This document shows, piece after piece, positions 1 through 11,300 of a stretch of 64,000 bases of DNA (position 1 is the first letter of the stretch; every line of letters begins with the position of its first letter). A model generated the notes under the pieces. That model saw nothing but the letters and a program-made list of their open reading frames with translations, had not been told where the DNA came from and did no database searches. Source of the stretch: Apostichopus japonicus (taxonomy: Eukaryota; Echinodermata; Holothuroidea; Aspidochirotida; Stichopodidae); contig NC_092571.1 of the NCBI RefSeq assembly GCF_037975245.1, forward strand, positions 18,932,917 to 18,996,916, read 5' to 3'. The translations under genes and the position numbers were made by a program.

Positions 1-58
1 AACCAACAGTAATATGTTAATGTAAACCAAAAGTAATATGTTCATGTAAACTAACAGC
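1..58. repeat. 24-bp minisatellite, left part
   Basis: Imperfect copies of a 24-base unit (AACAGTAATATGTTAATGTA plus AACC). The array is cut by the hAT-like element at 59 and resumes at 1728. Because 24 is divisible by three, long open frames run through it, but they are low-complexity and not genes. It lies in DVL intron 10. Confidence 0.85.
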
Positions 59-1727
59 TAGTGTTGGGCGATATTTGCTTTATAACATCACGATAAATAG
101 TTCAAAAATTATCGCAATATTTCGATAATTACGATAATTTTTTCCTTGTTGTTTTTAGTGTGTTCGCGAACACACTAAAAACAGCTGCCGATTTCCATTG
201 CTGTTTTCGCGCAGCGAACACACCAACCCCTGTTGCGTGCGAGCATAATGGCGTGGGATCAAGGGGCCCGCCTTAGGACCCCGGTGGGGTCAAGGGGTGG
301 AACCCCTTGTGGGGGTCCAGGGGGCGAGGGCCCTCTGAAAATTTTAGTATTTTTGCGTGTCGCAGTTGAGGATTCAAAATACTGACAACTTTTTGAATTT
401 AAATTGTCACGAAACTGATGAAAATTTTAAAATGACAAGTGAGAGAAGCTATATTATGTGATAAAATGAAAAGAGATTTAATCAGTTTACAATCTTCAAA
501 AAGTTTAACTTACAAAACTGTCGATATTATGAAACTAACTACGTTCGGCTAAGCCCCGTTTCTAGACTGCCTAACAATGAACAGCGTGCACTATACGTAC
601 ATCAGTTTACAACTGCAGTGTTTACCCCTACTTATATATCACGATAGGCTACATGTGCTTCGAATTTTCCCAGGTACCTTGCCAAACAACCCCCTGTCTA
701 ACACCTGTTTGTTAACATTTTTGGCACGTTTCCAATAAAGTTTTCATGGAGTAAACTATTTTGGCTGCACTCTAGAATTAATTCGGTCAGTCAGTAAAGG
801 ATCGGTAAAGTTATGCGAAATATAATCTTAGACGTTCAAGAAAAGTAGGTAAATATCCCTGTAACATTAAGGTAAGTAAAACACACCTCAAGCCAACCGG
901 CTCTTCCGCATGAACAAACCGATCTATTCCCCATGATACACGAGGCACAGTCTATACCATACAGACTTAGCACGATATCAAGGCCCCAATAGCTACAGTA
1001 TGGCCATCTTTATGAAAGTAAACCTTGTAATACCATGTTTTAGGCCATTTGGCATGATTAACTAAATGCTAAATATTGTTTCCAGGTCCTTGTAGAAAAC
1101 GTCAACTTCGCAAAACACAATTAGTTGTTTTTATTGTTACGTGAGATCCGTAACCGACGAAGTGCATGGTTAGGCTAGTTACTGTACACTTATCAATGTT
1201 AGGATATTAATTTTTCCTTTTTTGGGGGGAAATTCTAGAAAATACTTTCTTTTTCCCCCACTTAACACTAGATGTGGTCTTTTGGTTTATTCATAAATGG
1301 GTGTACTAGAGCCATGTTTACATGACATTAGTTGCATTTAGCACGATATGCCAGTTTCGCGTGAATTTTTTGAAAGAATTTTGTTCGATCTTTCGTAAAA
1401 TTTGAAAGGTGTACCAACTTACTGTTCGTACACAATTGGTAATTGTTTTTTTTCTCTATACCGTCAATGTTGTAAAGAACGGGTTTTTTACGAAGTTCAA
1501 AAGGCAATAAATGAAGTTGATAAACTTTATTTCTTTTCAACTTTCTTAACCATAGAATGCTAGAATAACATTTACACAAAACGGAGAAAGGATAATCCCA
1601 TTTTTTCCACATTTATTTCAAATTTCTTTCACAAGAAATTATCGTCATTTGTTCAATCCTCAAAAAATATCGTCTTGAAAAAAAATTATCGCGATAATAA
1701 TAATTTTCGATATATCGCCCAACCCTA
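59..1727. mobile_element. Non-autonomous hAT-like DNA transposon, 1,669 bp
   Basis: Terminal inverted repeats start TAGTGTTGGGCGATAT on the left and TAGGGTTGGGCGATAT (reverse complement) on the right, one mismatch in 16. An exact 8-base duplication CTAACAGC flanks both sides (51-58 and 1728-1735), the hallmark length for hAT insertions. Sub-terminal regions are rich in ATCG/CGAT motifs. No transposase-like frame is visible, so it would need enzyme in trans. The left part contains a 34-base perfect palindrome (150-183) and a G/C-rich patch (240-345). It sits in DVL intron 10, inside the minisatellite. Confidence 0.85.
150..183. repeat. 34-base perfect palindrome
   Basis: Two 17-base arms meet without a spacer at TTCGCGAA (centre 166/167). 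It lies near the left end of the hAT-like element and probably forms part of its sub-terminal structure or marks a smaller nested element. Confidence 0.9.
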
Positions 1728-1934
1728 CTAACAGCAATATGTTCATGTAAACTAATAGCAATATGTTAATGTAAACCAACAGTAATATTTCCATGTAAAC
1801 CAACAGTATTATGTCCATGTAAACCAACAGTAATTGTGTTGATGTAAACAAACAGTAATATGTTAACAAACAGTAACTTGTTAATGTAAACCAACATTAA
1901 TGTGTCAATGTAAACTAACAGTAATATGGTAACG
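1728..1934. repeat. 24-bp minisatellite, right part
   Basis: About eight diverged copies of the same 24-base unit seen at 1-58, separated from them by the hAT-like insertion. Reading frames across it give repeats of the type ILLLVYMN, a by-product of the 24-base period. Confidence 0.85.
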
Positions 1935-2282
1935 TTCATATCAGTAGAGTGGTTAACATACTCCATGTTATATATAAGCATGAAAACTGGTTACATCACA
2001 AACCAATTCACATCACAAAATCAACCCTGATTTCTGTTTTGAAATTTTCACCAATAGTCACATCAAGATTTCTAGCATCGCTTACATAGAAATATTAACA
2101 TTTTGACCATAAATCACAAAGTATGCCAAGGAACAGAAAGATAGACCCTGACATTCACACAAACTGCTCTCCTTTTGAACCAAAATTAAAGACTGATATC
2201 TGTAAAGGTAGCTTTAGGCCAGTTGGTTGTCACCATGGCAACACTGTAACCATAGGAACATGATAAATAAATTGCAACTCAC
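1935..2282. other. DVL intron 10 proximal sequence
   Basis: Non-repetitive intron sequence between the minisatellite and exon 10. I searched both strands for a further DVL exon and saw none. Confidence 0.7.
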
Positions 2283-2359
2283 CCTGGTTGATGAACTGCT
2301 TCCCTCAGTACCCTGACAGCATCATCATTGCTCATATTCTCAAAACTAACATCGTTGAC
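2283..2359 (-). CDS. DVL: DVL exon 10: PDZ second helix
   Basis: Encodes residues 282-306 plus two bases of a Gly: [20 protein letters not shown], then AVHQP(G). The [11 protein letters not shown] helix forms one side of the ligand groove. The acceptor is TGACAG|G and the donor CCAGG|GTGAGT. The next exon, expected to encode the last PDZ strand (ending near AKCWDP in the family), is not present in 1-2282 and must lie to the left of the window. Confidence 0.96.
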
Positions 2360-5300
2360 CTGTCAAATAAATAAGCAGACCAAATATGAAGACATCATGT
2401 CTGCTGTAGTCCAATTTAAACAGAGAGGAATGACAGAATTAAAATACCACCATCACCACCACCATCATCATCATCATCATGGGGTCATTATCCTAACATG
2501 TCCTAATAGACTAAACCAACTGAGGTTATGAAGTTAACTTAGAGGGAGACACTCACATTTAACTAGAAGAAGATATGTTAATATCAAGCAAACATGATTC
2601 CACAGGAAGGACAGACATGTATCCAGTATTTAGAGATAATTATAGGAGAAGATAAAATAGTATAATCTAGTATGATGGAACATTACTGCTTCACTTTTAC
2701 AGTGAGGTTCTAGTCTCATTCCCAAACATTGACCAATCACAATTCCATTTGTACCATGCACATGTCTGTTTGCAGCTGTACACCTTCCACACACGTTGTT
2801 GATGATTTCATTTGCAGAATGCCTCACAGAACTTGCCCAGTTAACTGTCCCCAGGATTCAAGGGTTTCTACACATAATCAACATATCATCTCACCCCAGA
2901 CAGCTATTTGAGTTCTTCTTGTCCATTTAACAGTATTTTATTACAGCTACTGGGTATAGCTACAAATAAGATTGTTATTGTCCAAACTTAGAACTCTCCA
3001 GTTCTTTCTACTACATCCATGTTAATAACTGATTTTATTTGATGGTGAAGTTCTGTTGCCCAGACACTTTTGCATATGAGTGGTTATCACACGAACAAGG
3101 TTACAAAACAAAATTTCAAGAATACTCTGTCAATTCACTCCAATCCAATCAAATACAATCCAATCCAATTCAATCAAAATGCAATATGGCTGGTCAAGCC
3201 AATCTACAACACACAGTTATGATATTTAATATTGCATCATTTTTATCTTTGCTTGTTCCTCTAACCTGTAAGATCATATCGCCAGGTTCAATCCTTCCAT
3301 CAGCAGCAACAGCTCCACTGTAAAGATAGCAGCAAAAAGGAATATCTTACTGAGTTTTACCACTATTTGACCATTTCTAGGATGTTATCGAAATCACTTT
3401 ATCGAAATGACACAGCCAACAATATACATATTCAAAGGACAGTGTACTGCTGATTTAACATCAGACCTCCATTTTGAAGCTTTGAGATGTCACAAAGCAG
3501 AGATTTGTTTATGAAACAATACTTACAGGAAACAGCAAATATCTCTCCAAGCATAAATGTTGTTTACTGGGAACACAAAGCCTGATGAGTGTTGCACTAA
3601 GTCAGGGAAGGTAACTTATCCATAATATATAATCCATAGAGAGTCAATGGATACAAGATGACAGATAATCTGTGTTTCTATTCACAAGACAAATGGTCTA
3701 TTTCACTTTATGATAGTTTTAAGATAAAAGTTGCAATGTTTTTTAAATGCATGTGTTTAACACCATTCTGTATTTAAAAAAAATGGTTTTATCTTGAAAT
3801 CAAATGAATAAGAATGGTCAAGAGAAGGCAGCAGAGAAGAAGATAGTGACATCTTACCCTTTCATGATGGAACCAACGTATATACCTCCATCTCCACCTT
3901 TGTTGCTCTGTCCAACAATACTTATACCTAGGAAGTTGATTTTGTCTGGATAGGAAAAAATAAAACAAACTTAAAACATGTGAAACGTATTTCAAAAGGA
4001 GTTTACTCCTGTCCACAATGGTTTCCTGTATCATTTATGTCAAAGTGCGATAAAAGGGAAAAACAATTAACATAACAAATTGATCAAACTTGGTGCAGTA
4101 ATTAAGATATGACTTAGGGCACAAGCTCAACTTTAATTTATAAAATAGTTGAAAAGAATTAAGAATAAAGAATAAAGCATTTTGTGGTAAATTATTTTTC
4201 TGTAGCTAGTAAAGATGGCATCATACTCTAAGTATGTAAAACATCTAAAATACTACTTTAAATGCAGGCTGATGAAGACATCAACTCCTCTGTTTAGGAT
4301 AAATATGTCATGTCTAGCCATTGTGTTACACAAATTCTAACAATGGTTACAGCTAATATTACAACAGCTTTATATCATGATAGTGTTGACTCAATGATAA
4401 AACACAATACATATAAAGCTATATGAATCATTTCAAAACATTTTAATATTTATAACAATTCATACCTTTGTCAATTCCGAATATTGGAATAGGGCTTTTT
4501 TCTCTATCATATTGGGTAAAACTAACTGGCTGCAAACAACATTTGTTACAGGTTTACAATGTTGATATGATATTCAGGAGATCAATTTTTAGAATCTGTT
4601 ACATGCAAGCTTCCTGTCTGTAGATGTATATATTGGTACATGGAGTTCCCTTACAGTACAGATACATTAAATATTGACATTAATGTTAACTTCACTTACC
4701 TAAATTAAGAGTGACAGTGATTATGTTAAGTGACATGGTTGAATCTGTGATGCTACTAAAAGACGAAGCCTGCAGGAGAGAAACAGATAAAATGGTTAAC
4801 AGTTTCAAAAACCAAACTAAATCACATCAGCTACATCACCACACACTGAACAAACATTTAATCATACAATATGTAACACACATAACCATACTACCTCACA
4901 CCACACACATACATCACACACATGTAACCATACTACAGTACCTCAAACACATACTACCTCACACACACATACACCACACACATGTAATCATAGGTTTTTT
5001 GGATTTTTTTGCGCATGCAGGAAATATTCTGAGGATTGTTAAAGCTTTGAAGGAAACTTCTTTATTAAGAAAATAAGATGCAAAGGTATTAACAAGGAAT
5101 AATTGAAAATTAATTGCAAAATGTTTCACAAGTTTTTTAAAAGAATTAGCACAAGCTATGAAGAAGGCAGTTATTCTTTGCAATCTGAATAAAACTATCT
5201 GTGCAAACTGGTAGGAAGTTTGATCATTACAGAACTCATTTACTTGTCTCCACAAGACAAACTCTCCATTCTAAATGAAAATGTATCTAAGTTAGTTTCT

Positions 5301-8300
5301 AATCACACACAAAAGTGAATTTCATCAATTTTGTCGTTTACAAACAAAAAGGATACATATCAATTTTTGTAACCATGTTTTAATATTAAAGTGACACATC
5401 TTATGAGAGTTGGTAAAATAAACAAGCTTTGCAACCATTCTTTCTCCTTTGGTCAATTTTCTTTACTGTTTCTGTCAAGAATCTTCTTATTGTTTAAAAT
5501 AGAACAATACTTGTTGTGTTGTCAGCTTTCATTGGACTCTACTGCTCTGAGCTACTTTCCATACCACTTAATGACCCAATCTTCCGGAAATTTCTTTTCC
5601 ATTTAATAAATGTCTTGACCTACTTTCCCATTCCCCCTTCACCCCCCCTCCCTCACCCCAAACCCTCAGAATACTGTAGAGGTCATTACACTATTATATG
5701 ATAGTGATGAAGAGGATGGGCAAGAAGCTAACTAAAATGGACTTGTAGGTAATTTCAAGACAGCTTAAAGTATTTAAGACTTTTAGCAGCATTTTCTGCA
5801 AATTAAAGCAAGCAAGCAATCAATGTTGTATGCATCATCATTTAAGCTGGATTGAGGAATGAATTATGTACAGGGAGAATATTTAATGTTTCAATAAAAA
5901 AAATGAAACAGCAGCAAGAAGTTTTGAAATAATGAAAGCTTTTAATGGTAAAGACATAATAACATGCAATGATATTAAATGCCAATATGAGGTCGTACAT
6001 ACCAAGAATCAATTATATAATACCACAAGCCAAAAGTGGTTTCAGTAACCATGTCAGGTATAACTCTGTCATAACTTACTCCCAATATGTGTGTTCATCT
6101 CAGGTGTTTGCAACAATCTCACATTCACTCATTCATTACCTTACCTTTCCTCCCCCCACCCCCACCCCCACCCCCACCCCTACTAATACAATCTCCCCTT
6201 TTTCCTCCCAAGATATTGTATCAACTACTAGTTCTTCAAAATCTCAACAAGTTACCATAAGAATGAATGAAAGCATGAGAGGGGCGAGTCTAATAGGAAT
6301 GAAGTGTGCAGGGGGCAGCCGCCGCGTGAAGCCATGCACAATAAATTATACCCTTTGTACCCGTGGCATGCGAGGTTTCTTCCTTCTTTTACGGTGTTTA
6401 CTTCTCATTTGCCTGGATGAACCAGTCCTTTCTGTGGCACTGCTGAATCTGTTGAGGAAAAAATATTACATTATTATATTGTTCCTGAATTATCTTTGCA
6501 AAACAGTCATATTTATCACTTTAACAGAAGGAAAGTATAAATTAAGGACCAGATTAATATCAACTAGCAAGGGTTACAAAATAATCACTGCACGTTTTGG
6601 ATATCTCATATTATATTCTTTGTCATATAGTAACTGTCTTTGGTGTTTTCTTTGAGTGTCTAACTTGCAACCCCCATCCATCCCCCATCACCCCCCCCCC
6701 CCCCGTTCTTCTGTATCAATCCCTGCCTACATCTATTGTTAGGATCATGAGGTTTGTGATGTCCACAGAGATGTGCAAATCCCCGGCCAATCACTTTCAT
6801 AGGATCACGTTCCTTCATTAAACCTTCTCACTCCTTTTTTCATCAACTTGGATGATTGACGGTGTAGAAGAAGAAGTAATGCTTTGCTCTCACCATCAGA
6901 ATGATTTACTCCTTGACTGCAAACTACATGAACTGTGCGAAGAACAATCCATAGATTGGCAAGCACTGTAGCAGCAGCAGCCGATCAGCCTTCAATCACA
7001 GCCATAACCTACAGCTAGCTCTACGACAACGATGGGACAGTAATCATCCAAAAAACCCATAACTGAGATACAAACACCCGCTAAACCTGGACACAGGCTC
7101 ACAAACAGAAATTAATTTATCTCAGCTACCAACAAGATTGAAAACTAAGCATTGGATGCATCTGCCTGCCATAAGTTTCCCAGAGGAAACATTGCCAGCC
7201 CCGAGGCAATTTCCATATTTTCTCCAGAGAGGCTATCACTCGCCTATGAATGAGAAATCAAACTGTCGAACCTACGGAGTTTTAATTGCACTTCGGTGCT
7301 CTGTAGGGGCAGTGCATGAATAGAACCTTGTGTTAGCTAGCTTCAACATTTGTAATTTAGCAGCTGCGAAAAAATGCCTTCAGAGATGGCGAGGAGAGGA
7401 TTATTGCTCGTTGAAAAGGGCAGTCAGTTGCTGCACTGATGTACTATAGTAGCGATACTACTTACATTGATTGAAATGACCATAGTAACTTGCAATTTAG
7501 AAACTACTGAAAGAATTTCTAGATAAGCTTGATAGATTTAGATAATCCTTAAATGTAGGAAGTAGAATTATCACAACTATAAATAAAATGCTAAAATCAA
7601 TATTTTATACATGGTGTAATATTTAAATATGTAACACAGGAGTGGAAGGATAGGGGCAATTTACATGTGTAGCAGTTATAGGATGTGTAGCATTTATAGT
7701 CTGAAGCAACATACATCTGTGTACCAGAGAGTAACATTTACATGATAAAGGAATGACCATGATAAAGGAATACAGTGGAAGAATTCATCTGGTTTGCCCA
7801 TTGTGCACGGTCACCATTACCAAATCATGGGTGGCACTTTGGGCGGTAGAATGACAAGGGCATCGACCAGAGGGGTCGGTCATAGAGGGCGCACAGTGTT
7901 AAAAGGTTGCCAGTTCATTCTAGGCAGGGTAGTACGAGAGTGTTAAGGTTGTGTGAGGACAGGTAAGTGAGGTTGTGAAGTAAATCATCTGGTTTGCCCA
8001 TTGTGCACGGTCACCATTACCAAACCATGAATAAGTAATTAAGATGCAGGTTCAAACTAACGACCAAACCAAATTTTTAGACCTCCAGGGATTCTACAAA
8101 AGAGGATGGGCAAAAGATGAGATGGAAGAGACCAGAACATCTCATATCTCACAAATACAAAATTGTTCCTCCAGTTGAGACTTTTATTTCTATACTGTAC
8201 ATTCACATCCAGCTTCAAAGCACTTGTTCTGACAGTATGAACAGTATGAATCAAGTCTATATCAGATAAAAGATCTGTCTGAAAATCTTCAAGACCTCAA

Positions 8301-11300
8301 CAACTTAAAAATTACAAACTCTGCATAACCATTTCAATTCTTCATCTCAAACACATTCTATCCTTCTTTGGTTCATACTTTGAGAAAATTATGCCTCTTG
8401 TTGAAGTCCTAACAAGGTCACAGAGGGACATGACCTCTCTGAAAACCACATCAAATTCATTATTTAGACCAAGATTTCACATTGCACAAACCACAACACA
8501 AGACCAGCAATGCATTGAATTATAATCACAATAGAATTGGAGCAATTGCCATATATATGGTAATCAAATACTACTTGTTGTAGGAAAAGACTTGATTGTT
8601 TTATGACTGTTTCAGCAACCCAACAAAAGAGTAGGCCGAGATCATAACAGAGGGAAACCTTTTAACAAAACATGTCTTATTCCTCCATGGATGCTGCTTC
8701 AAGAGCTAAAACACGAAGGGCAAACATATCATTTCTTGAACAGGCCTAAACTCTATTGTTTTCTGTGAGGTTGAAATTCCTCAAGAATTTCCTTTGCCAA
8801 CTTCAAAGCAGAGAATTTCATTTAGCGAAGTTTACATAGCGAGACACCTTGGCTTTGCATTTGTTTGTTGAGTATCAAGGAAGCAAAAGAAGACGTTTAC
8901 AATACATCTTAGTGTCCGGGCCACAACCAGTCGATCACTGAACTTTAACAAAGTGCTCTCACCTCATAGCTTTTAGGGTCGTTCTAAGTTCTAACTGATT
9001 TGATTTTGAGTTTGCAGCCAGATTGTAAAATCTTCTTAGATTAAAGTAAACTGAATGTAACTTATGCAGAGTATGAATGGATCAGTGAATGTCTTAAATG
9101 ATAAGTTTATCGTACAGTGCTCAAAGACCAAGATTTATTAATTTTACATACTGCATTCTAAACAGTAGATGATTCTGGGAAACAATGTTTGATAAGGGCT
9201 TGGGCGAGTAGTTTAATTTGGAGTCAAACACTCTTGTGCCAGTATTTCATGGAAGTTACATAGCAGTAACTTGAAATATCCCCGTTCCAAGCTGTTAATG
9301 TGATTTGTAGAGGTTGACTTGTGGATATTTTATAAGGCATATTTTCTGCCAGAACACTATGGCATATTAAATCAACTTATGAAAGCAGCAATCCTTAGTG
9401 TGGATAGCAATCTGCTATAAGGCCTACTGCACTGTAGTCATTACTAGATACAATCCCACTGTGTATACATATAGTGTCATATACAAGTCACTGAAATGAA
9501 TGATGATGATGATGATGATGGAGTCATGACTCCTAGGACTGCAACCACATTCCCTCTTCTTTTGTACCAGAGTGGGGGTGAGGGGGTGGTGGAGGGGGGC
9601 AGCCATAGCAGTGGTGGATGATACTATATTTTGTACTCCTTCTGTACACTCATTACTTACCTACTATCATCATCTGTTGAATCAAAGAAACTAGTCGTTT
9701 CTATGTCGCTGCTCATGAGAGTAGAAGAACTTTCATATCCATGACCTGTCCGATGATGGTCCCGCTTGCTTCGAGGAACTGCAAAAGAAGAGACAAATGG
9801 TTTGGACATTCAAAACAATAATAGATATAATAATAAGAATAATAATAATATTAGAGATATAACAATGTATTTATTTTACTACAATGTTTCAAATAGTGCA
9901 CATCACGCTCAAACAATTTTTTTTAAAACTTAGCTAGCATGCATGATGCTGAAGAAATGTAAAGGTGTGAATGCTAACTGAAAGTAAAACATTAAACATC
10001 TGAAATACCAGAGTCCAAGGTGTGGCCTTTCAAACCAATGAAATGGTGATAACTCCCTTCCCACTTCCCAAAGGTACAAGATACAAGAACAGTTTGCTGT
10101 AAATGCATGAACAAACTACAGTGGTTATGTGAGCAAAAACATAAAATAGGCTGTGAAAATATTTGAAACCGTGTTTACCTAAAAAGTAGCAACTCACAAT
10201 TTGGAGTTATCATATTTTAAAGTATCTGAAGGGACCACAAATGCAATGTATTGATTTAACAACACAATAAAGTTTAGACACCTATTGTTTTTACAAAATA
10301 TCCCAATGAACTTGACAACATATACACAAAATGAGTAAAGAGGAATAGATTCCTAGGCCTGTAACAATGAAGGTTGATAGACATACACTGAGCCCTCTCC
10401 CAGTTCGCATAAGCTTCTGCTATAAGGTGAATCTCTATCGCTGATTGGGGAACCTTGAGGTCATGTGACTGGGGGTGACACTTGCTGGACCGAGTGAACA
10501 ATACCGGTGGTACGCAACACAACTCTGGTGTGCGACATTGTCTGTTACCCATGCAATTAGTTTCGCTGTTTGTTAACTTACAACGAAGGAAGAATTAACC
10601 TGTGATATTACATCGAAATAGTAATGATCCAGTAGTTTCTTGTGACGCAATACGTATCAAACAAGGAAGCAACACAAAACACAGCACTGTAGATGGAACT
10701 GTCTGAGACACATGAAACTATGCTTTTAATATCAGCCTTGTGAATGTTATAAATAAACAGCACTGTGAATGGTAAATAAGTTATTATAACTTTACAACAT
10801 CCCTGCGAAGTGTTCTCCTCTTTTTACACCCTGAAATATCCTCACAGGGTGATTAAACCAAATATATTCCAGTACTTGATCCAATTGTGAATATCCAGCT
10901 ACATGGACAACCTCTACTTATACTTCAATGCTCAAATTTCTGATTGTTCCATCACAAAACAATTTCCAGGATGATAATTCTGACTTACAGAATCGTCCAA
11001 ACCTGTCAGATTTAATGTCAATAATTTTAATGATCAGCGTTTAAGTTTAAGGTCCAACAAGACACACCGAGATCTACCTCAGAATTTAAGAAGGACAATG
11101 AATTCTCCGCTAACTGTGGTCGGTCGTCTCAGTGTCTGGTACAGCTTATGATGAAAGAAGATATATCAAGGGAGGGCTAGCTATCAAACATCACAGCAGG
11201 AAGAGTTTTCCTGTTTGGAAAATTCTCACTCTAAAATGTGATCCTCACCACTTGACAACTGACCTCATAGGCCAACAAATGGATTTCCACTCAAAATATT

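Larger units (their letters stand above)
6449..9660. other. DVL intron 5
   Basis: Holds a 14-base C run (6691-6704), a possible UUCG hairpin (7271-7307), a dispersed repeat with a 40-base direct duplication (7785-8024), and a (TGA) run at about 9498-9520. Elsewhere it is ordinary intron sequence. Confidence 0.8.

Noticed and set aside
2328-2531. Poly-His ORF
   Set aside because: Translation of a CAC/CAT microsatellite antisense to DVL intron 9/exon 10.
5969-6655. 228-codon plus-strand ORF
   Set aside because: It lies antisense to DVL exon 6, includes a poly(PT) microsatellite translation, and has no recognisable domain.
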